Positions 41,662 to 50,698 of a stretch of DNA of 64,000 bases are shown here, one piece after another. Location: the NCBI GenBank assembly GCA_027604705.1, contig JADHYV010000055.1:62001-126000 (forward strand). Direction: 5' to 3'. Under the pieces are notes generated by a model. That model saw only the letters and a list, made by a program, of their open reading frames with translations. It ran no database searches and was not told the DNA's origin. This DNA comes from Allomyces arbusculus (taxonomy: Eukaryota; Blastocladiomycota; Blastocladiomycetes; Blastocladiales; Blastocladiaceae). Within the stretch, counting starts at the first letter, position 1; each line of letters opens with the position of its first letter. A program made the position numbers and the translations under genes.

Positions 41662-43038
41662 TCACTCGTCGAGAGCCAACTTGACCGTTGACTTGGCAAC
41701 CCCCGTGACTGGTGCCGACGCCGCGGCCACCTCCCCCATCGACGGCGCGAGCGTGCGCGACTCGCGCACACAACCCACACTCCCGCGCGGTGCAACAAGC
41801 CCCGCCAACATACTCCCTGCCGCGGACCCGCGCTTGATCGTGTTACTCTTGGTGATCGCGGCAGCACCCACACTCGCGTTCCCACCCGTCGACGATCCTT
41901 GCCCCGTCCCACCCGTCGAATTACTTGGTGCCGCCGCGGCCGCCGCGGCTGCAGACATTCCCGGGCGCACGGTCGTGACGCGTGCCGTGGCCGTGAGCAT
42001 GCACAGGTAGTTCTGCAACGTGAACGAGACGACCGACAAGTTTGCAGGCCAGGCGCCGGCAATCGACAGGACGGCCGTGAGCAGGTAGCAAACAACAACG
42101 AGCGCGAACCGCAGAGCTTGGTCGTGTAGGATTGCTTCGACGAGGGCCATGGTCGGTGCATGGGACGATGCGGCCGCGGCACCAGGGGAAGAGGTTGCAA
42201 GGGTGGTGCCCGTCGACGCGCGCCGCGCGGCGATCCCGGAAGAGCCACCCGTTGCAGAGACGGGTGCCGTCACCTTGGAATTGGGTGCCGCGGTGCTGTT
42301 GCTGTTGGCGGCGGCCGAGGCGGGAGTCACAGCCGAGAGGAGCGCCGGGGCGTGATCACGCAGCCGCTGCAGGTGCTGCGTGAGTGGCACGATCAGTGCG
42401 AGCGAGACGAGCACGTAGACAAGGACCATGACGAGCTTAGCGGCATTGTTTGTCCACGGGTATATCGTCGCGCACAGCTCTGTATTCGCGTCGATCGCCA
42501 CGGCCTTAGTGATGCCCGAGTGCAGCTGGAACCCGATCGAGAGCGCCAAGAGAGACAACAGGACGACGCGCGCGACTTTACGCGGGCGTCGCCAAAGTAC
42601 GGCCGCGGCCCGATCCCCTCCAGCCGCGACGATAACGTTCGGCAACATTCCCGTCGCGCGCACGATGACGACCGACACGGCAATCGTCTGGAAGATAATG
42701 AACCAGAACGACGAGACGAGCATCGACTGCACGCACGGCAGCGCCAAGTTTGACGCAGGGACCGTGATGAGTGCCGTATTCATGGCTTGGTTGGCGAGCT
42801 GCATGACGGCGGCGAGCGCCTGCATCCACGCGAGTGTCGCTGCGAGCCCGAGCCGTCGTTTCTGCGAGGTCGACGTTGATCCGAGTGCTGCAGCCCCGCG
42901 CGCGCGGCCGGTGACTTTGGTCCAGAACGCACCCCATGCCGGACTGACTTGGAAGAGGTGCGCAATGGCGTCGAAGACGAGGCCGGCGCCGAGCGGGAAC
43001 GACGCGCCGAGAACGAGCAGTGCGATGGGGGTGACCAT
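41662..43038 (-). CDS. orphan seven-transmembrane protein, paralog A
   Basis: Single exon. ATG 43038 is chosen because the paralog at 47-48 kb starts at the equivalent place (hydrophobic ALLVLGAS directly after the start); an in-frame ATG at 43200 would add 54 non-conserved residues. The product is 458 aa with seven hydrophobic helices (e.g. ALLVLGASFPLGAGLVFD, SSFWFIIFQTIAVSVVIV, LVMVLVYVLVSLALIVPL, FALVVVCYLLTAVLSIAG). The third loop is long and Ala/Ser-rich, and the C-terminal tail is Ser/Gly/Ala-rich. Motifs shared with the paralog are RATGMLP after helix 3, CAT[IV]YPWTNN before helix 5 and FTLQNYLCMLTATARV at helix 7. The topology is GPCR-like, but I see no DRY, NPxxY or other known receptor motif, so the family is unassigned. 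Confidence 0.78.
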   Translation of the reverse strand: MVTPIALLVLGASFPLGAGLVFDAIAHLFQVSPAWGAFWTKVTGRARGAAALGSTSTSQKRRLGLAATLAWMQALAAVMQLANQAMNTALITVPASNLALPCVQSMLVSSFWFIIFQTIAVSVVIVRATGMLPNVIVAAGGDRAAAVLWRRPRKVARVVLLSLLALSIGFQLHSGITKAVAIDANTELCATIYPWTNNAAKLVMVLVYVLVSLALIVPLTQHLQRLRDHAPALLSAVTPASAAANSNSTAAPNSKVTAPVSATGGSSGIAARRASTGTTLATSSPGAAAASSHAPTMALVEAILHDQALRFALVVVCYLLTAVLSIAGAWPANLSVVSFTLQNYLCMLTATARVTTVRPGMSAAAAAAAAPSNSTGGTGQGSSTGGNASVGAAAITKSNTIKRGSAAGSMLAGLVAPRGSVGCVRESRTLAPSMGEVAAASAPVTGVAKSTVKLALDE

Positions 43039-44589
43039 GGTGGCGGATCGCAGCGGTTCCGATCGGACGCGCAACGACGCGCGGTGCTGGATCAGAGAAA
43101 GGCAGGGAGGGGTAGGCGCGGCAGTTGCGTTGCACTGACTCGCTTGCAGCGCAGCGGGTGCGGGCGTGGGAGAAACGAGTGGTCCAAGGGCTGTGGCCAA
43201 CGGGTCGTCGACGACACGAGGGCAGGAGAGAGAGGGTGCGCGGACGCTCGATCACGCTCACGCGCTTTGTGGGCGGAGAACAGAGGGTTGTGACCGGTCG
43301 TCAGAGCAACAAGGGAGGTTGTGAACTCTCGTGCTCCAAAACAGCTTGGAATGGCTTGGTGGGAGACGCGCCCTTCATGCGAGACGAGCATCCAATGGCC
43401 TGTAAAGCACAACTTTGTGGCCCGTTCGCACTGACCAACGCCCGGAATCGGGCAAGCAAGCGCATTTCAAATACGTCAAGGGCGGCGCAGGCAGGTTGCA
43501 GTTCGGCTGCGACGTTTTGACCAGTGAAACATGTCGCACGCGGTTTACTTGTGCATTTCTCTCAGTATTTGGGCTCTCGGTTATCCTTCTGAGCACTAGA
43601 AATGCCTATTCACGCATGTTTTTTGCGGTTGAACGGCCAATCGAAATGAGTTGACCTCAATGATGGGCAGCTCCTTTGGCGCAAGACATTGCTGCAAAAC
43701 GGCCCTGCCCTTACTGCCATGTTTACAGAAGAGGAGAAGAGCATTCTGCCACTTCTTGAGCTCTCTCGTTCGAGCATCTTTCGCGACGACAATCTGTGTG
43801 GGCACAATCCCGGTCATGGCACACCAGTAAAGTTGATCCACCGCTACTCCAAAGTCGATTCGGCCAAGCGCAAAACTTGATGGCATTTGGGCTAGATTGA
43901 GAGAGTACAAACGCTGAGTTCTGAGTTGGTTCCACCACCAGCAGCACCGGCTTCCACTTCACAATACATTCCCAAGCATGCAGGCCACCATGGGCGTTTG
44001 GGCTCCTGTGCGCAACATCTGACGCACACATAGCCCTATTGCGTGATTCAGGCACTACACACACTCATGGAGTGATCGCCTCTCATCTTTTGGGGCAGTG
44101 CCTGGTGCAAGTGCATCTTTGAGGGCAGCGCCTGGTGTGGGTGCATTGGTGCTGGGGTTGTTGCGAAGCTGCAAGCAAAGCAATTCAAAACAGGCCGGGT
44201 CATGACCTGGAGGCGGACAAGAATGCTTGGAGGTGCAGAAGGGCTGAGTGAGATCTGAGCTGATAGATCCACCAATCCTTGCTGTTGTTTCTTTGAGCGT
44301 GGGACTTACCTTCCAACATCCGACTTCTGGCCCTCGATTTGCTCCTTCTCCCCCCCCCCCCCCCGACTTTACTTGAACAAGGTATTTGGGCAATTCTTTA
44401 CCAACGACCCAACAAACAACACCTCCAGTCACAATCCCGATGACCAGCTTTCCAGCTCAATGACATTGCTTGTAAATCGTAGCCGACTTGAAACAATGGG
44501 GAAGAGACGCTTCTGGTTGTAGACGATGCACTCATCAAGACGCTGAAAGAAGACTTCACTGTCGACCAACCTGATTTGCCAGAGAAGTG
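43039..44589. other. intergenic 5' of 7-TM paralog A
   Basis: About 1.5 kb upstream of paralog A. A minus-strand frame at 43910-43596 (about 104 codons) shows no family resemblance. Two imperfect 30-bp copies of a GGCAG-GCCTGGTG word occur near 44095-44150. A poly-C tract lies at 44350-44364. No gene is called. Confidence 0.45.
44350..44364. repeat. poly-C tract (15 nt)
   Basis: An uninterrupted run of 15 C in intergenic sequence. Confidence 0.85.
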
Positions 44590-46560
44590 AGGCAAGCACA
44601 AATGGTAAGCTGCAATAATCCTCTTCTATTCCCACCCGTTCGCCTTCATCATGATTGGAATCATCGCCCTGACCAACAGCGACATGAACACGTTGGTGTA
44701 CCAAGTCAAGGAGTCAGTTCAAGATGTGGCGGGGAAATCCAGTATGAGCAGTGTGCCAGCTTGTGTAATTTTTGATATGGACAGTCCTATAGTTAATTGG
44801 CTGGATGTTTAGACCCAAGTGTAGATGCATAAAAATGGACCTGACCATCAAGGCCAAGGGTATCATCATGTTTGCATGTGCCTTGACAGCAGGCAGTTTG
44901 TCTGGACAGTCGAACGTTTTCCAAACACTATGAGGGGGTCGTTTGAGATTTTCATGACAATCCATTTGGCATGGCATTGGCATTTACTTAGTCGTGTAGC
45001 ATGTCTGTTCCCAAGCAAACAATTGAAGCTGAACGTTCTAAAGGTCCATTAAGCAGTAAATTCCATCAGCAAAACGCAACGATTTTCTTGATTGCCAACA
45101 TTGTCATGGCTGCTGTGAGTCTATTGCTGTGATAGTATGTGTTTCTCTGCTCTTGCCTCCTGATTTATTGCAAAAGATGGTTACACTCATAGCAGCATCT
45201 GAGGTCATTACAACGGCCCAAAGACAATCCAAATGGCGACCTTGTATATTGAGTTCCATGGTGAATTCATGATGCTCTGATCAGCTTGCTACAGGGCAAG
45301 CATGTTGGCTTTTGATGACTGATGCAAACTGCAGCATCAAGGTTTTCCTTTTCATCAATTATTTCTGGACTGTGCAAGCCATCAGGTCGGTCGTCCATGT
45401 CACAGTCGTTGATGTCCTTGCTGCACAAGTTAAGCGGCTTGAGGACGTGTGATCAAAAGACAGACCCAACTTGGAGTGTGTGGAAGCGTGCCATAACCCA
45501 TTCAATTGATTCTGTTTGCTTGGGATCCACGTATGTGTCCAACAAAATGATCACAATGGAGCTTGACGACATTGTGCAGATGTTGGTACTCTGTCTTCCA
45601 CAGGGCATTGCAGACCAGTTTGTCCAATACATTTAGACTGGATTTTGAGGATGTGCAACAAGTGCCACCCACCCAGGTCCTTTGCATGTAATGGCTATCC
45701 ACTCTGTTGGCAGGTACATGCAGGGCCTTACTTTTTCAATTTGTTGGCATAACACTTGAAGTACAATCACAATGCACACACCCTTGTGCAAAGCAAGCAA
45801 GATGGACGTCATCAATTATGCACACCCAGTGCACCAGGGAACATTTGCAGGAGGGGTTCAATGGGTGGAGACACTCTTGCACGCTATACATAGTGTTCCA
45901 TTTGGTTTGCTCCTGCCCCCAGGCTGTTTGTGCACTGCTAGCTTTACAGCAAAACTGGATACTTCTGATCACCTGTGCCTCTTGCTGAGCCTGGGCTTCC
46001 CCTGCCCTTCTCCTCTGCTTGTTGTGTGTCAGCATCCTGCCCTCAAAGCCATTTGTGTCCCACAATGTGGGTGAGATCCAAGGTACTGGGCATTTCAGGA
46101 AGACACAGGCACATATATACTGAAAGAGCAGTGAGGACTTTGGACAGGGTCCATGGTCACAATAGGCAACAGAAGTCAGGGCAAGTGCCCTTCCACAGCC
46201 CCCAACCAACCTTGTGCTGGCATGACCTTGGCCCCAGAAAGCAGGAAGAGATCCCATGCAACGTCAGGCACCTGTTTCAAGTTGCATGAGTGTGTTGGTG
46301 GCAGCAGTTAGCAGAGTTGTGACCAGAGCTCCACACAGTGTGCATGGTCCAGTTCACTGCCTGTGGCTGGCACAGCAGCGATGGCCATCCAAGTCAAGTT
46401 GCTCGGTGCGTGCGAGAACAGGTGCGAGGTTCGCACTCTGCGGCCTGCAGTAGGCATCAGTGGCAGGGAGATGGTGGCAGTCATGGTCATCATCTGTCTT
46501 CTGGCAATGCATGCAGATCAGGTCGCTGGTGCTCCTTAAGGCAGTTTTGCGGTCTGGCAG
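44590..46560. repeat. AT-richer block, possible transposable-element fossil
   Basis: About 2 kb with visibly lower GC and different word use (many CA, TTTG and TGCA steps) from flanking genes. No intact gene is seen. One 104-codon plus-strand frame (45322-45636) has a segment whose pattern loosely recalls gag of copia-type LTR elements, and a Cys-rich stretch follows at about 45.66 kb. The resemblance is weak and the family is not established. If it is an element it is broken and old, with no recognisable polymerase, integrase or terminal repeats. It may equally be unique low-GC sequence. Confidence 0.25.
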
Positions 46561-46974
46561 CGCAGCGCCGTAAGTTAAGACTCGTGCGCATTGATTGTAG
46601 TGCATTATGTCATCGTCGTGGTGGTGGTCCGGAATGCACACGATGGGCAACAACAGTGCTGCTGCTGGCTTGGCGGGCGAACGGTGCGCCCAATTGGAGA
46701 GCCTCCCATGTGGGCGCTCGATGGCGCGAGGTGGGTGTGCCATGTAGTGGCGCTCGCCAGCACCAAACTGTTTCTCTCCACTCGCTTTCGTTGACCTCGT
46801 TCAACTGGTTTTTGATGTTTTTTCCGTGTACGGCACGAAAAACTGAACGTGCTTTCTCCTCCTTTTTGAAGCCAGCTGTAGCAAGACGATGAGAAGGCTC
46901 CTCGATGAGGATTTTATGTTCCAAGAGACGTAGCCCCCAACAACCCCCAATCTCAGGACACCAACGAATCGCTC

Positions 46975-46987
46975 GGGGGGGGGGGGG
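46975..46987. repeat. poly-G tract (13 nt) abutting an assembly gap
   Basis: A run of 13 G immediately followed by Ns; the far side of the gap starts with CCC. The assembly probably failed in a G/C homopolymer. Confidence 0.85.
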
Positions 46988-46997
46988 NNNNNNNNNN
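46988..46997. other. assembly gap (10 N)
   Basis: Ten unknown bases. The true gap length cannot be told from the sequence. It lies 18 bp beyond the stop codon of 7-TM paralog B, so the coding region is complete but its 3' UTR is not. Confidence 0.99.
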
Positions 46998-47015
46998 CCC
47001 GCCCTTTCCCCCCGA

Positions 47016-48161
47016 TCACGCTGGGGCCGAGGCCACAATTGAGCTGGTCCGCGAGGGCTTGACCCCACCCGCCACTGCGAGCGACTTCCCCTGCCCCGCG
47101 ATCGGCGACGACGATGTAGCTGACACGTTCTCCGAGCCGCTCATCCCCGATGACGGCGGCGCTCCAGCGTAGGTGCGGCGCGCCGCCGCGGTCGGGTTCA
47201 CGCGCGCAGTCGCAGTCAGCATGCACAGGTAGTTCTGCAGCGTGAACGAAATCACGGACAGATTCCCGGGCCACACGCCGACGAGCCCGAGGACCGACGT
47301 GACGAGGTAACCCGCGACAGCGAGGGCGAACCGCACCGCCTGGTCGTTGATAATCGCACGCACGGGCGCCATGGTCGCGGCAAGCGTACTGACGTTCGGG
47401 CCCGTGGTTATGGAGCCGTTGCCAGCGGGGCTGGTCGCACTGGACGTGAGCTTCGCGGTGCCAGATGGCGTCGGCGCCATCCCCCGCACGTTGCGCAGGT
47501 GCTGGACGAGCGGTACGACGAGCGACGCGGCCACGAGGACGAGCATGACGACGATTACGAGCTTGCTGATATTGTTGGTCCACGGGTAAACCGTCGCGCA
47601 CAGGCCTGTCGTGGTGCTGACCGACACGACCTTTACCACAGCTGTGTGGAAGGAGATGGCGATCGTGACACTGTACAAGACCAGGAGCACGACGCGCGCC
47701 AGACGCCGTGGGTGCCGCCAGATCGCCCACCACCGATGCGCGCCGCGCGGCGCCATGACGGCAGTGGGCAGCATTCCCGTAGCGCGGATAATCACGATGG
47801 GCAGCGCGAGTGCCTGGAACGAATTAAACCAAAACGACGAGATGCCCATGAGCGTGTCGCACGACAGGGACATGGCCGCGGCGGGCATCGTGTTGATGAC
47901 GACAAACGTGATCTGGTTGCCGAGTTGCGCGACGGCGGCGATCGTCTGCATCCATGCCAGGATCGCGAGCTTGCGCCGGTAATCGGTCGCACTGGGCCGC
48001 GGCCGCGCGGTGCGGTCCGTGAACACGGCGGTCCATGCCGCAGGAGAGACGTGCACGAGGTGCTTGATCGCTTCGGCGGTGAGCGCAGCGGCGAGCGGCA
48101 GTGACGCGCCGAGGACAAGAAGTGCCGCGTCGCGCGGCGGGTTGACTATGGAGACGACCAT
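47016..48161 (-). CDS. orphan seven-transmembrane protein, paralog B
   Basis: Single exon of 381 aa from ATG 48161 to TGA at 47016. It shares the layout and motifs of paralog A at 41.7-43.0 kb: LLVLGASLPLAAALTAEAI at helix 1, SSFWFNSFQALALPIVIIRA at helix 3, TGMLP, CATVYPWTNNISKLV at helix 5, NDQAVRFALAVAGYL at helix 6 and NLSVISFTLQNYLCMLTATA at helix 7. The helix 5-6 loop and the Ser/Pro-rich tail are shorter than in paralog A. Potential N-glycosylation or phosphorylation sites are frequent in loop and tail. Both copies are on the same strand about 4 kb apart, separated by the AT-rich block, which suggests an old tandem duplication. The function is unknown; a sensory or transport role would be inference from topology. 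Confidence 0.8.
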   Translation of the reverse strand: MVVSIVNPPRDAALLVLGASLPLAAALTAEAIKHLVHVSPAAWTAVFTDRTARPRPSATDYRRKLAILAWMQTIAAVAQLGNQITFVVINTMPAAAMSLSCDTLMGISSFWFNSFQALALPIVIIRATGMLPTAVMAPRGAHRWWAIWRHPRRLARVVLLVLYSVTIAISFHTAVVKVVSVSTTTGLCATVYPWTNNISKLVIVVMLVLVAASLVVPLVQHLRNVRGMAPTPSGTAKLTSSATSPAGNGSITTGPNVSTLAATMAPVRAIINDQAVRFALAVAGYLVTSVLGLVGVWPGNLSVISFTLQNYLCMLTATARVNPTAAARRTYAGAPPSSGMSGSENVSATSSSPIAGQGKSLAVAGGVKPSRTSSIVASAPA

Positions 48162-48648
48162 TCTAGTAGTAAGTCGGGCTGAGGTGCAGAGATAGTGGAC
48201 AGGTTCGTTCGGAGGGCTGGGAGGGAGGATGGGGTTGTTACCGCGTTCGATGTGTTGGGCAGAACACGACCAGCGCGGGCGTGCTTTGCGGTGCCCCACG
48301 GCTTGGTTCGAGCAGAGGTTGCCCAGCGTGTGCATGTTCAAGTTGCGGAGGGTTGAAGTGGGAGACGCGTGTCGCCACTGTACGAGACGCAGTCACGCCA
48401 CGGCGAGGAACGCTGTCGGACACGCAAGCAGTCTCGGCCTTGCCAAAGCTGACGAGTCGTCTTCGCTCATGGCGCTCAGCGTCCTTGGGCCGTGGTCGGC
48501 TGAACTCCTGTCCTTCCATCTGTTGTTGGCAAGAGGGGTCGGGTCCCCCGCCGCAATTATGCCCGGTCGACTGAGCCTGCTCGTGCTCTCGTCGTTGTTG
48601 GTCCTCGACTCAACAGACGCCGGATATGATGTGCTGAAAAGTTTTAAA
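48162..48648. other. intergenic between INSIG and 7-TM paralog B
   Basis: About 490 bp, both neighbours on the minus strand. It presumably contains the paralog B promoter. No other feature is seen. Confidence 0.5.
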
Positions 48649-50022
48649 TTACATTGACTGCAGTGACGACCGGGGCGTTGCAACGGCTCTGACCCCCCCA
48701 CTCGTCACTGCCGGCCTCGAAGCAATGACCAGTAGAACGCGCGCCGCCGACCCGACTCCCACGGCGGTCGTGAAGATGAGCACGGGCACCCAGGCCTTGA
48801 TGGTGCCGAGCAGGTCGGGCTGGACAAAGGCCAGGTATCCGGCGAGTGTGAGCGAATGGCACACGAGCGTGCCGACCGCCGCGACAAACAGGGATACGAG
48901 GAACCCGCGGCGTGTGCGGTCGACCATAGAGAAGACGGCGAGGGCCAGGGCGAGCAAGGCGGCCGACAGGAGGTACGGGTGCGCGGGTACTTTCTGAAAC
49001 ATAGAGGGCGGAGGTGGTCAGCTGGGCTCCGCGATGCATGGATACCTTCAAGGTAACAAACACACCGAAACGGCGTAATTGATGCCGACGACGCCGCCGA
49101 GACACCGCAAGATCAGACCGCGCTTGCTACGGTACCGCAGGCGCGCAGTTACGGACGTGCGTGGCGGGTCGCCCTCGGCTGCAGCGGCGGTCGCACCGGC
49201 TGCAAAAGCGGCCATGGATCCTGGGGCCACGTCCGCGGATATCGGGGCCACGTCCGCGGCGCCGCTCAGCTCGTCGTCCACGTCATCCGGGTCCGCCACA
49301 TCTGCATCATCGAGCAGGACCATGCGCGGCCCGCCACCGCGTCGTACACCGGTCGACGACGCGGTCCTCGACGGCGCGGCGCTATTGCTACTAGTGCCCC
49401 ACCGCGGCGGGAGCGGACACGTATCGGTGCGTTGTGTGGGCGCGACGAGACTCGCAAGCGAGGTGGACGACAGCGAGACGACGAGGAACCGACCGGCCGC
49501 CTCGGACACGGATCCGCGACGGCTCAAAAGACCGGCCGTTGCGGCGGCCGATGGCGGGCGACGGCCCAGGTCACCGGCGCAGGCATCGGCAATGAGGTAG
49601 GCGATGCCGACAAGGACTGCAGAGACGGCGCCGACGAGCGGGAGCCACGAGTGCGCGAATCGCGGCGGGCGGGCAAGGATCGTGGAGGCCGAAGGTGGCG
49701 GCGGCAATGGCGGTGGTGGCGGTACGCTGACGGCGATGCGGGCGCTGCTGGCGGCACTGCCGAGCCGGTCGTAGTGCGTGACGTGGTGCTGCGTGTGCAA
49801 GTTGACGATGAGCAGCGACAGCGCGTAGCCGAGCAGGAACAGCGACGTTGGGACCAGCCAGGGCCGGGTGGCGGTGGCGCGCGCAACAGCACGCACGGCG
49901 TCGGCGAGCGTTGCTGGCGAGCGCGAGTGCGCCAAGTCACGGTGCGCTGAGGGGGCGTCGTGGAGTGGTGGAGCGAGCGCGTCGTCGTCGTTTCTCGGTT
50001 GGCGCGCCAGTGCCGCGGCCAT
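48649..50022 (-). CDS. INSIG: INSIG family ER membrane protein
   Basis: Two exons (50022-49066 and 48993-48649) with a 72-bp intron (GTGTGT...TTTCAG) give 1302 nt and 433 aa. INSIG landmarks are helix 1 (VPTSLFLLGYALSLLIVNLH), helix 2 (SWLPLVGAVSAVLVGIAYLI), the hallmark RGLILRCLGGVVGINYAVS (compare MRCIAVFVGINHAS in human), LALAVFSMVDRTRRGF (compare WWTFDRSRSG), then two further helices (FVAAVGTLVCHSLTLAGYLA; VPVLIFTTAVGVGSAARVL). INSIGs bind sterols and retain SCAP or control HMG-CoA reductase stability in the ER. Two regions are longer than in animals: the Pro-rich loop after helix 1 and a loop of about 130 residues after helix 2 that is Ser/Ala-rich with an acidic patch (DDADVADPDDVDDELS). 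ATG 50022 is preferred; ATG 50148 is also in frame. Confidence 0.85.
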
Positions 50023-50698
50023 CGTGGAGCTGGTTGCCGGCAGCTGATGCGTTGCCGGCAGCGGGCGGGTCACCGCCGCGAAGCACGGCAAGTTCCTTTG
50101 CGGTGGAGCGCGGGTTCGCGGGCGCGCGCTCGTCAAGATTGGAGGCAAAGGCAGTGGGCGCCGCGGAGTGGAGAGGAGACAAGCTGCGTGGTTGGGCGAT
50201 CCTTGCCGGCCAGAGCGGAGTCAGGCGTCAAGTGCCGGCCGCTTGGTCTTCACTCCTGGCCGTCTTGGTCCGCCAGGGCCGCGCCCCGGCCCAGCCAACG
50301 CAGCAGCCGCGCACAACCCACGAACAAACGCGCGCGCGCTGGGCAACAACCAAGCACAGCCTCGCGCTCGACCGACCAACGAGATGCGAATTTTCAGGTG
50401 GGCCCGGTGCAACACCAGCCCCTTTGATGCTCCCTTTCGACACCAACGCGCCGTGGGACCCACGTTCCGCGCCGTTCGAGGCCGCATCCGGGACGTGGGA
50501 CGTGCGCGGCGACGGAACGACGAGAACGCCATGGTGCTGATGGCGACGAAAGAAGACTCCACCATCATGACTCATGAGCGAGAAGAGTAGCGCGAGTGTA
50601 TTGCTGGACAACAAACGAACGACGAAGCTGCCGATGCGCAAAAGAACAACAACGACCAACACAAAAAACGACTCACGACGCAGCCGCCAACCGCGAAT
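50023..50698. other. intergenic between ArgRS and INSIG
   Basis: About 680 bp holding the INSIG promoter and the ArgRS 3' UTR. Open frames here are GC-rich read-through with no family signal. Confidence 0.5.
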
